Part shown: in pieces, positions 21,588 to 26,460 of the stretch
Layout of the letters: every line of letters starts with the position of its first letter
Position numbering within the stretch: the stretch's first letter is position 1
IMG/VR virus record: IMGVR_UViG_3300045999_002924
Location: 1-26,460 of that record
DNA length: 26,460 nucleotides
Source of the DNA: a virus
Direction: 5' to 3' (one strand)
Made by a program: the position numbers and the translations under genes
Notes under the pieces: generated by a model
What the model saw: only the letters and a program-made list of their open reading frames with translations
Databases searched by the model: none
What the model was told of the DNA's origin: nothing

Positions 21588-22373
21588 GTGACGCCCCAAG
21601 AAGCTGAGATGATCCTGCTGCTCGCCAAGACGGGCGAGCCGTCGATTCCGTTTGGGACGGCGTTCCAAGCGGCGCGGGTCTTGGGGCGCGGTGATTTCCA
21701 GTGGCAAGGCAAACCCTACAAGGCGCAGACCGCCGCAGAGGCGCGCGGCCAGCCTCGCCTGCCGCGCGGCATGAAGGAGTCTGATTTGTACCGCGATCCG
21801 GCGCAGGAGCGCATCAACCGCAACTACTACGACCGCACGCAACAGATTGAGAAGGACTACCAGCAAGAGCTGCGCAACATCTCGTTCGACAGTACGCAGT
21901 CGGAGAAGAACGCGCTGCGGCAATACACCTCGGACATGACGCCGTTTGAGCAAAACCAACTCGCTTTGCGGATGGCCGACGAAGACATGAAACGGCTTCG
22001 CGAGTACGAGTTGAACGAATTCATTCAGGGTACGGTCAACGAAGAGGTCGAACGGCAGCGCGAGCCAGATCGCCGCCAGATTGCTGACTTGGTTCGGCGC
22101 GTCAACGAAGCAAAGTACGAAGCGGCTATGCAGCAGATGCGCGACTACGAGGCGGCCGAGCGGGACGCAGACGCTCAGTTAAACCTGCAACGGCTTGCGC
22201 CCCTACGGCAACAACAGGCGCTCCAGCCTCTGTATCCGGAGATGCTACTGCCAGGTTTGCCCCGCGCCGTGCGCGGTGCGGTCGGTCTATTGGATCGATT
22301 GCGCGCTGGACGCCCCGCGCCGCCCCCGCGCCAAGAACCAACATTCAATTTGAACAGCCTGATGGCACCGTGA
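21588..22373 (+). CDS. Virion-associated protein, unknown function
   Basis: 261 residues from a GTG start with AGGAG upstream. Near residues 20-48 it has IPFGTAFQAARVLGRGDFQWQGKPYKAQTA, a short motif (F-AFAAAR-G---F-W-GK-Y) frequent at the N-terminus of phage internal virion proteins. The middle is a long charged coiled-coil (NEFIQGTVNEEVERQREPDRRQ) and the end is proline/arginine-rich. It sits at the end of the ejection-protein block, so a role in the ejected complex or its loading is likely. Confidence 0.75.
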   Translation: MTPQEAEMILLLAKTGEPSIPFGTAFQAARVLGRGDFQWQGKPYKAQTAAEARGQPRLPRGMKESDLYRDPAQERINRNYYDRTQQIEKDYQQELRNISFDSTQSEKNALRQYTSDMTPFEQNQLALRMADEDMKRLREYELNEFIQGTVNEEVERQREPDRRQIADLVRRVNEAKYEAAMQQMRDYEAAERDADAQLNLQRLAPLRQQQALQPLYPEMLLPGLPRAVRGAVGLLDRLRAGRPAPPPRQEPTFNLNSLMAP

Positions 22374-22388
22374 TCTGGAGTCTTAACG

Positions 22389-22553
22389 ATGGGCAACATT
22401 TCCGAAGTGGAGGCGAAGTTGATGAGTCACGAACAGGTATGCGCGGTGCGCTACGAAGGCATCAACGCCCGCCTCAAGCGGCTGGAGCATATACTGGTCG
22501 GCAGCGCCGGCGCTATCATCCTGATGTTGGCCGGCTTGGTAGCCAAACTGTAA
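22389..22553 (+). CDS. Small membrane protein, XhlA/holin-like
   Basis: 54 residues. An amphipathic N-terminal half (AKLMSHEQVCAVRYEGINARLKRLE) is followed by one transmembrane helix at about residues 33-53 (ILVGSAGAIILMLAGLVAKL). This layout matches XhlA-type proteins, which cooperate with a holin and endolysin in lysis. It lies immediately before a holin-like gene and the endolysin. It may act as a holin partner or antiholin. Confidence 0.75.
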   Translation: MGNISEVEAKLMSHEQVCAVRYEGINARLKRLEHILVGSAGAIILMLAGLVAKL

Positions 22554-22563
22554 GGGGTCGCAC

Positions 22564-22731
22564 ATGAACTCAGCTATCGTTGCATCAATTATCCGTCACG
22601 TCCTAACGACTGCTGGCGGCGGCTTTGCTGTCTCGTGGGGCATCGACGGCGAGACCTGGCAAGGCATCGTCGGCGCCATCGCCACGCTGGGCGGGCTGGG
22701 CTGGTCGGTCTGGGACAAGCGTCGCGTATGA
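22564..22731 (+). CDS. Holin-like protein, Pam3 gp28 type
   Basis: 55 residues with two hydrophobic segments (about 3-22 and 31-48) separated by a short GIDGETWQG turn, and a charged end, WDKRRV. The pattern IIRHVLTTAGGGF, then IVGAIATLGGLGWSVWDKR is that of small Pam3 gp28-like phage proteins thought to be holins, which open the inner membrane so the endolysin can reach the wall. Its stop overlaps the endolysin ATG (ATGA), supporting the lysis role. Confidence 0.82.
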   Translation: MNSAIVASIIRHVLTTAGGGFAVSWGIDGETWQGIVGAIATLGGLGWSVWDKRRV

Positions 22732-23240
22732 GGTTTGACGCCTGCCTGAAGCACGTCCTCGCGCACGAGGGCGGCTTTGTCGAGCACCCCAACGATCCGG
22801 GCGGCGCTACTAACTTGGGCGTCACTAAGGAGACGTGGGAGCGGTGGGTCGGTCACGGCGTCAGCGTCGACGCCATCCGGGTGCTGACCGTCGCGGACGT
22901 GACGCCGGTCTATCGTGAGAAGTACTGGGACCGCGCCAAGTGCGGCGCGCTGCCGGTCGGGATCGACTACTGTGTGTTCGACACCGCCGTCAACAGCGGG
23001 CCAGGCCGCGCGATCAAGTTCCTGCAAGAGACGGTCGGCTCGACGCCAGACGGCGTGCTGGGGCCGCTCACGCTACGAGCCGTCCACGTTATGAACCCGC
23101 GCGACGTCATCGACGGGTACTGCGACCGGCGCCTGACGTTCCTTCAAGAACTCAAGACTTGGGAGACGTTCGGGCGCGGCTGGGGGCGGCGCGTGCTGGA
23201 GGTCAGGCGCACCGCCCACGAGATGTTAGCCGCGTCCTAA
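22728..23240 (+). CDS. Endolysin, GH108 lysozyme with peptidoglycan-binding domain
   Basis: 170 residues. The N-terminal GH108 domain has AHEGGFVEHPNDPGGATNLGVT with the catalytic glutamate at residue 14. The C-terminal PG_binding_3 domain contains YCVFDTAVNSGPGRAIKFLQ and GVLGPLTLRAV. It cleaves the glycan backbone of peptidoglycan at the end of infection. There is no signal peptide, so it depends on the upstream holin. It is the last rightward gene; its final 15 nt overlap the convergent DUF3310 gene. No spanin gene follows in this window. Confidence 0.93.
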   Translation: MRFDACLKHVLAHEGGFVEHPNDPGGATNLGVTKETWERWVGHGVSVDAIRVLTVADVTPVYREKYWDRAKCGALPVGIDYCVFDTAVNSGPGRAIKFLQETVGSTPDGVLGPLTLRAVHVMNPRDVIDGYCDRRLTFLQELKTWETFGRGWGRRVLEVRRTAHEMLAAS

Positions 23241-23507
23241 GACTTCGTTGAGCTTCTTGACGTAGTGCAGGCACTTGTTGACGTCGTCTGAGTCCTTGCG
23301 GCCCTGCCGCATGGCGTACTTGATGACGTTTCCCTTCAAAAACCCGATGAACTCCTCGCGGGTTAGCACGGCCTCCATGACGTCCCACGGCTGCACCCCC
23401 ATGTCCTTGTAGTGGGTGCCGCCGACCTGCATATCGTTCGCTTTCATCTTCCAGGCTTCCTCTTCTTCCTGCGTTATTTCGATCCATTCGCCAAGCGTCT
23501 TCACCAC
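23226..23507 (-). CDS. DUF3310 family protein
   Basis: 93 residues from a GTG at 23507 with GAGGAGG just upstream. The family core is clear: MQVGGTHYKDMGVQPWDVMEA near residues 26-46, then FLKGNVIKYAMRQGRKDSDDVNKCLHYVKKL. DUF3310 proteins (also known as nucleotide kinase-like in T7-type annotations) are common in phage early regions; the biochemical role is not settled. The GTG is 9 nt downstream of the stop of the winged-helix-like gene, so they are co-transcribed. The 3' end overlaps the endolysin tail to tail. Confidence 0.92.
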   Translation of the reverse strand: MVKTLGEWIEITQEEEEAWKMKANDMQVGGTHYKDMGVQPWDVMEAVLTREEFIGFLKGNVIKYAMRQGRKDSDDVNKCLHYVKKLNEVLGRG

Positions 23508-23516
23508 GGCGCCTCC

Positions 23517-24050
23517 TCACACGATTGCCGAAAACCAGCTTTGTTGGGCCGGTCTCGGAGCGGGGGCTGGCTTATACCCTGCATTTGACGTAGCTGCTCC
23601 ACGGTCGGGAAGGGCCACATCGAGGTTGCGTCTCCACGAGACCGGCGCGGAGGCTTTGACGGGGTTTTGGATAAAAAATCCGTGTTTGACGAGTTCATTC
23701 ATTGCCTTCTTGATTGTTGATCGGCCGAGGTTCAGCTTCTCGGACAGTTGCACGTTGTCGTAAGAGATCGGCGTGTCGCCGAAGAGGTCGAACAGTTTTG
23801 TCTGCGTCTCGTTCCATCGCTCGTTAGTGTTCCTTCCGTATCCGAAAGCGTACACCGCTACGGGCTGCGTGCCTTTGTAGTCCCATCGGACGACGTGAAT
23901 CAGTTCTGCGTCCTTCATGCCTGCAATGAACTTGTGGACGCCGTCGGCGCCGAGTTTGGTGCTGGCGACAAGCTCTAGGGCGGTCTGCGGCTTGTCGATC
24001 AGGGACTTGATAAGCAGGGGGATGGTTGTTGCGCTTACTCTTTTGGTCAT
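23517..24050 (-). CDS. DNA-binding-like protein with two winged-helix segments
   Basis: 177 residues from ATG at 24050, chosen because AAGGAG lies 8 nt upstream and the ATG overlaps the previous stop (ATGA). Residues 7-57 (IPLLIKSLIDKPQTALELVASTKLGADGVHKFIAGMKDAELIHVV) and 79-127 (QTKLFDLFGDTP to LGRSTIKKAMNELVKHGFF) both look like winged-helix domains. A proline/alanine-rich tail follows. It could be a transcription or replication regulator acting at the repeat-rich region at the left of the window; this link is inference. Confidence 0.82.
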   Translation of the reverse strand: MTKRVSATTIPLLIKSLIDKPQTALELVASTKLGADGVHKFIAGMKDAELIHVVRWDYKGTQPVAVYAFGYGRNTNERWNETQTKLFDLFGDTPISYDNVQLSEKLNLGRSTIKKAMNELVKHGFFIQNPVKASAPVSWRRNLDVALPDRGAATSNAGYKPAPAPRPAQQSWFSAIV

Positions 24051-24352
24051 CGGTTCTTCTCCTTGTTTGCCGCAGACCAACCAGCCCACGCCCAATAAGC
24101 CGGGCTGTTTAGCCTGAACGGGTTGGTGCTGTCGTCGTAATCGGCATTCCACCATTCATTAAAGGCGTCAGGTATGGCATCCCATTGCCCCTGCTCTGCC
24201 TGTTCGATGGCAGCGCGGAGGGCTGTGATTGCTTCGTCAGCGATTTGCCACACACCTTCGATGGCGTCGTCCGTTAACATGGCCCGTTGGTTGTCGTACC
24301 GTTCCAGCAGCTCCAACGCCTCCAGCGCCTGCTTCATTGCCTCGATGCTCAT
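24047..24352 (-). CDS. Small accessory protein, unknown function
   Basis: 101 residues from ATG at 24352 (MSIEAMKQALEALELLERYD), overlapping the previous stop as ATGA. The helical ALEALE opening followed by IADEAITALRAAIEQAEQ recurs in many phage accessory proteins. The C-terminal half is aromatic-rich: FNEWWNADYDD and SPAYWAWAGWSAANKEK, a pattern also seen in phage early proteins. Soluble; no function known. Confidence 0.8.
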   Translation of the reverse strand: MSIEAMKQALEALELLERYDNQRAMLTDDAIEGVWQIADEAITALRAAIEQAEQGQWDAIPDAFNEWWNADYDDSTNPFRLNSPAYWAWAGWSAANKEKNR

Positions 24353-24552
24353 GATTTCGCCTTGAGTTCTGCAATCGCTCTCCATGCCGGTCGCCACACC
24401 TCGCAGTCAAGGCAAGTCGGGTCACCGCAGTCAGGATCAACGTGGACAAGAAACCGTTCGAGGATCTTCACCAACTGCCCGACGATATGCTCATGCTCCA
24501 TGACTGTCATGCACGGGATGCCGTCGATGATGCGGGTGAACTTGGGTTTCAT
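24349..24552 (-). CDS. Small cysteine-containing protein, unknown function
   Basis: 67 residues from ATG at 24552, preceded by GGAGGTGTTGGA on the minus strand. C42, C47 and C50 (DCGDPTCLDCEVW) form a compact cysteine cluster that could bind a metal, although only three cysteines are close together; the nearby histidines (H20, H22, H37) could add ligands. Both ends overlap neighbours by 4 nt (ATGA). I do not recognise the family. Confidence 0.75.
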   Translation of the reverse strand: MKPKFTRIIDGIPCMTVMEHEHIVGQLVKILERFLVHVDPDCGDPTCLDCEVWRPAWRAIAELKAKS

Positions 24553-24704
24553 TCCAACACCTCCACCTCGGCCCATGCTGCGAGATGCACAGTCTCTCCA
24601 TCATCTGTCTTGCACAGACTGTATGCGCCGTCGAGTTTAATGAACAACAGCTCGATGCCGTCGATCCTGATCCGCGTGTTGCGCGGCACTTCGTAGAGTT
24701 TCAT
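24549..24704 (-). CDS. Small phage protein, unknown function (51 residues)
   Basis: Starts MKLYEVPRNTRIRIDGIELLF and ends GETVHLAAWAEVEVLE. This small beta-rich pattern (K-Y-VPR-T-IRI, then Y-LCKTDDGE-VHLAAW-EVE) recurs in early regions of T7-like and other podoviruses as an unassigned protein. Overlapped by 4 nt on both sides (ATGA), so it is translated in a chain with its neighbours. Confidence 0.75.
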   Translation of the reverse strand: MKLYEVPRNTRIRIDGIELLFIKLDGAYSLCKTDDGETVHLAAWAEVEVLE

Positions 24705-24793
24705 GTCCACCCCATAAGTTTGTATCCAACCTCAGTCGGCACGGTCGCCGTGATGTACGCCCGCCGGAGCGGGCAGTAGTAATGGATTGTCAT
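24701..24793 (-). CDS. Very small protein, unknown function (30 residues)
   Basis: MTIHYYCPLRRAYITATVPTE and on to KLMGWT. The ATG at 24793 has GAGGTGAG just upstream, and the stop overlaps the next ATG (ATGA), which supports real translation despite the size. No family recognised. Confidence 0.6.
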   Translation of the reverse strand: MTIHYYCPLRRAYITATVPTEVGYKLMGWT

Positions 24794-24796
24794 CTC

Positions 24797-25036
24797 TCAC
24801 CTCTGCTTAAAGCCCAGACGCCGGATGCCGAGTTCGATCAGCATGGCTGCGTCCTCAAGGCTGTTCTGGGAACTGCTCATGGCTGTCTGCCACTCGCCAC
24901 CGATCCGTTTGCCGACCAGACCGACCGTGACGATCTCGCCTGCCTTGGCGTCCTCCAGCCATTGCTCAAGCATTGCAATCGCGTCGCTGTTGTCTGGTGT
25001 AGTGGCTTTGATAAATGGTTTGATGTTGTCGGTCAT
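24797..25036 (-). CDS. Small accessory protein, unknown function
   Basis: 79 residues from ATG at 25036 overlapping the previous stop (ATGA), with GGGGTGAG upstream. It contains AIAMLEQWLEDAKAGEIVTVGLVGKRIGGEWQTAMSS, followed by a helix, EDAAMLIELGIRRLGFKQR. The fold looks mixed alpha/beta. I recognise similar unnamed proteins in phage accessory regions, but no function. Confidence 0.75.
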   Translation of the reverse strand: MTDNIKPFIKATTPDNSDAIAMLEQWLEDAKAGEIVTVGLVGKRIGGEWQTAMSSSQNSLEDAAMLIELGIRRLGFKQR

Positions 25037-25254
25037 TTCTCACCCCTTGCTTTCAGCATGGCGTCTGCCATTACCCAGCTTGCCTCTGCTAGTGTTTTTA
25101 CCGGCTCTTCTTGGCGTTCCATAAATCGACGAGCATCTTTATCAAGACCCGCAAGCAAGCCCTGCATCGCCTTCGCCGCAAAATAATCGCGCAGCGTCAT
25201 GCCTTGATATGCCGTCCCCGTCGGGAACGCCGGTCCGCCTGTTGGTTTATTCAT
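25033..25254 (-). CDS. Small phage protein with GGPAFP / GMTLRDYFAAKAMQG motif
   Basis: 73 residues. MNKPTGGPAFPTGTAYQGMTLRDYFAAKAMQGLLA is a widespread phage and prophage signature of unknown role, followed by a helix ending VMADAMLKARGEK. The start overlaps the previous stop. Its 3' end carries the AGCAAGGGGTGAGA junction that also serves as the ribosome site of the next gene. Confidence 0.85.
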   Translation of the reverse strand: MNKPTGGPAFPTGTAYQGMTLRDYFAAKAMQGLLAGLDKDARRFMERQEEPVKTLAEASWVMADAMLKARGEK

Positions 25255-25508
25255 CTCTCACCCCTTGCTTTCTTGAGTGCTTCACGCGCTCGTGTAAACG
25301 TCGCATCAAGATGTTCCCATCCTGTATCAGTCGCATCGACAATCTCTTGCAGCGCCTCGTACAGATCCGGCGCGGCTGCGATCAGTCGGGCATCTGCTGC
25401 GTTTACATTTCCGGTCGTGTAATCCGCATCCTTACCGATCTGGACATATCTGTACTGCCTGCCGTACATAGATGGCCTGTCCTTCCACGGCCCCGGTGTG
25501 TAGCTCAT
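25251..25508 (-). CDS. Small phage protein with ADARLIAAAPDL motif
   Basis: 85 residues. The TPGPW opening (residues 4-8) and AADARLIAAAPDLYEALQE (37-55) are the signature of a very common phage early-region protein with no known activity; a helical C-terminus ends in KKARGER. The start overlaps the previous stop and the end overlaps the next start (ATGA). Confidence 0.87.
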   Translation of the reverse strand: MSYTPGPWKDRPSMYGRQYRYVQIGKDADYTTGNVNAADARLIAAAPDLYEALQEIVDATDTGWEHLDATFTRAREALKKARGER

Positions 25509-25795
25509 TGGTTTCCCCTTGCTCTGATTGCTTTAGCAATTGTGTGCCCGATCAACCCGTTCTCTGCCACCTTCGCACACGCTTCCCGTTCCCTCGCCAC
25601 CGCTCTTCTGGTCGCTACACAAGCGGGTCTCTGGCATTGGTCGTGGCAGGTGTGGATTCCGTCGTAGGACAGATGCTTCTCGATCAGGCGGACGAATCGT
25701 TCAAGCGACTGTTCGTCGCACTCCATGTGCGGGTATTCCATGCTGTCTTGAATCCCGGCTTCCAGCGCCATCCTCATGATGTCGTCTTTGGTCAT
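25505..25795 (-). CDS. Small phage protein, unknown function, paralogue of its upstream neighbour
   Basis: 96 residues opening MTKDDIMRMALEAGI, with a helical segment SLERFVRLIEKHL, then a cysteine/histidine patch (C50, H51, C54, C59) that could bind zinc, and ending EREACAKVAENG to AIRARGNQ. The MTKDDI-MA--AG opening and the final RARG match the next gene upstream, so the two probably arose by duplication. Both ends overlap neighbours by 4 nt. Confidence 0.82.
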   Translation of the reverse strand: MTKDDIMRMALEAGIQDSMEYPHMECDEQSLERFVRLIEKHLSYDGIHTCHDQCQRPACVATRRAVAREREACAKVAENGLIGHTIAKAIRARGNQ

Positions 25796-26052
25796 TTCTC
25801 ACCCCTCGCTCTGATCATCGCTGCCGCAGCCAGAGTGCCGTAGCCATCGATCCCAGCTTGCTCGACCAACTGAGCGCATTCCGCTCGCTCGTGAACAATC
25901 GCATGGTCGAAAGCCTTCATAGCCGCCAGTGCGCCTGAGTTGAAAGCAATCTCAGCGAACCGCTGTAGCCTCTCCCCAAACCCATCTGACAGGTCGTTCC
26001 CTATCTCCCATCCAGCCGTCTGCGCCATCTTGATGATGTCGTCTTTGGTCAT
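25792..26052 (-). CDS. Small phage protein, unknown function, paralogue of its downstream neighbour
   Basis: 86 residues opening MTKDDIIKMAQTAGWE, then FGERLQRFAEIAFNSG, HERAECAQLVEQAG and MIRARGEK. It follows the layout of the protein encoded at 25505-25795 without its cysteine patch. Proteins with the ERFA-----ER-ACA plan are frequent in phage accessory regions and have no assigned function. Overlapped on both sides. Confidence 0.82.
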   Translation of the reverse strand: MTKDDIIKMAQTAGWEIGNDLSDGFGERLQRFAEIAFNSGALAAMKAFDHAIVHERAECAQLVEQAGIDGYGTLAAAAMIRARGEK

Positions 26053-26351
26053 TTCTCCATCTCCTTAGCGTAGTACTTCATCTCAACAATCCGGGCGCAC
26101 TCGCGCAGCTTCCCGACGTTGGTCCGCTTCATTACTTCAATCGCAATCGCAACGAAGGTCTCGACCTCTGCCCGTTCGTCATCACCCCATCCAATCAACG
26201 CTGCCATACAAGCTTTTAAACGCTCATCCTTCATACGATCTAGTTTCTCAACCAGATAGGCTAGGTCGTCTTCAGGCAGTGCAGCTTTCATCTGAAGCAG
26301 TTCGGTCATGCGCCGAGCCTGCTCTTCGACGAAATGTTTGTCGGGTTTCAT
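26049..26351 (-). CDS. Helical accessory protein, unknown function
   Basis: 100 residues, almost entirely helical: FVEEQARRMTELLQMKAAL, then DLAYLVEKLDRMKDERLKACMAALIGWGDD and VETFVAIAIEVMKRTNVGKL. It starts at ATG 26351, overlapping the stop of the partial gene at the right edge. No family recognised; the composition suggests a small soluble, possibly oligomeric protein. Confidence 0.8.
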   Translation of the reverse strand: MKPDKHFVEEQARRMTELLQMKAALPEDDLAYLVEKLDRMKDERLKACMAALIGWGDDERAEVETFVAIAIEVMKRTNVGKLRECARIVEMKYYAKEMEK

Positions 26352-26460
26352 TCTTCTTTGACAAACACACCATTGGGCATCAGGAATCCTTTGCGATTCT
26401 TGATCTCGTTGTAAGCCCCTTCAAGACACTGAACGATGTCTAGGTTAGAAAGTTCGCAAA
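26348..26460 (-). CDS. C-terminal part of a minus-strand gene
   Basis: Thirty-six codons plus stop read in from the right edge, ending CLEGAYNEIKNRKGFLMPNG then VFVKEE, with a stop that overlaps the ATG of the next gene as ATGA. The start lies outside the window. Too short to assign. Confidence 0.7.
   Translation of the reverse strand, partial: CELSNLDIVQCLEGAYNEIKNRKGFLMPNGVFVKEE

Noticed and set aside
1-26460. tRNA genes, CRISPR arrays, integrase or insertion sequence
   Set aside because: No cloverleaf, spaced repeat array, recombinase motif or transposase was recognised by eye; only the HNH element looks mobile.

Overview
The window is part of a tailed double-stranded DNA phage genome with a short-tailed (podovirus) virion built on the P22 plan. 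Portal, coat, gp4-like and gp10-like proteins, three DNA-ejection proteins and a head-binding tail fibre all lie on the plus strand in order. The DNA is GC-rich and the genes are packed, often overlapping as ATGA, TGATG or GTGA. The P22-type virion, together with a GH108 endolysin and Pam3 gp28-like and XhlA-like membrane proteins, suggests a Gram-negative, probably proteobacterial host; that is inference. No integrase, repressor, tRNA or CRISPR array is visible.

Layout. Positions 1-105 hold the 5' end of a minus-strand gene leaving the window on the left. Positions 106-898 are a gene-free divergent region dense in inverted repeats (GGGC/GCCC and GATAG/CTATC families) with a central AT-richer island, a likely control region. 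Packaging follows: terminase small (899-1372) and large (1290-2819) subunits, three tiny basic proteins (2825-3386) and the portal (3383-5494). A DUF5856-like protein and a tail/fibre cassette (5857-7841) sit between portal and scaffold. Then come a coiled-coil protein, scaffold, coat, two decoration-like proteins and a small acidic protein (7849-11656), the gp4-like (11637-12353) and gp10-like (13024-14529) tail accessory proteins, a fibre module (14522-17058), three ejection proteins and a companion virion protein (17055-22373), and lysis genes (22389-23240).

From 23226 to the right edge all genes run on the minus strand: a DUF3310 protein, a protein with two winged-helix-like segments, and a run of very small overlapping accessory genes. 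With the partial minus-strand gene at the left edge this fits a two-arm genome, late genes rightward and non-structural genes leftward, both leaving the 106-898 region if the molecule is circular or circularly permuted.

Four places stand out. (1) The glycine-rich tail gene at 5857-7097 is readable end to end only with a -1 frameshift, and a G GGT TTG slippery heptamer sits exactly at the crossover. (2) An opposite-strand NUMOD4/HNH homing endonuclease element (12365-13035) has split the gp10-like gene after its fourth codon; the downstream part keeps its conserved N-terminus only if translation starts at an ATA codon that has a strong AAGGAG upstream and overlaps the stop of a frame open across the whole insert. 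(3) The coat/decoration region has three TTCG-loop hairpins, a duplicated 15-bp leader and a 12-codon gene stub. (4) The scaffold gene has a structured 51-nt leader with no clear ribosome site.
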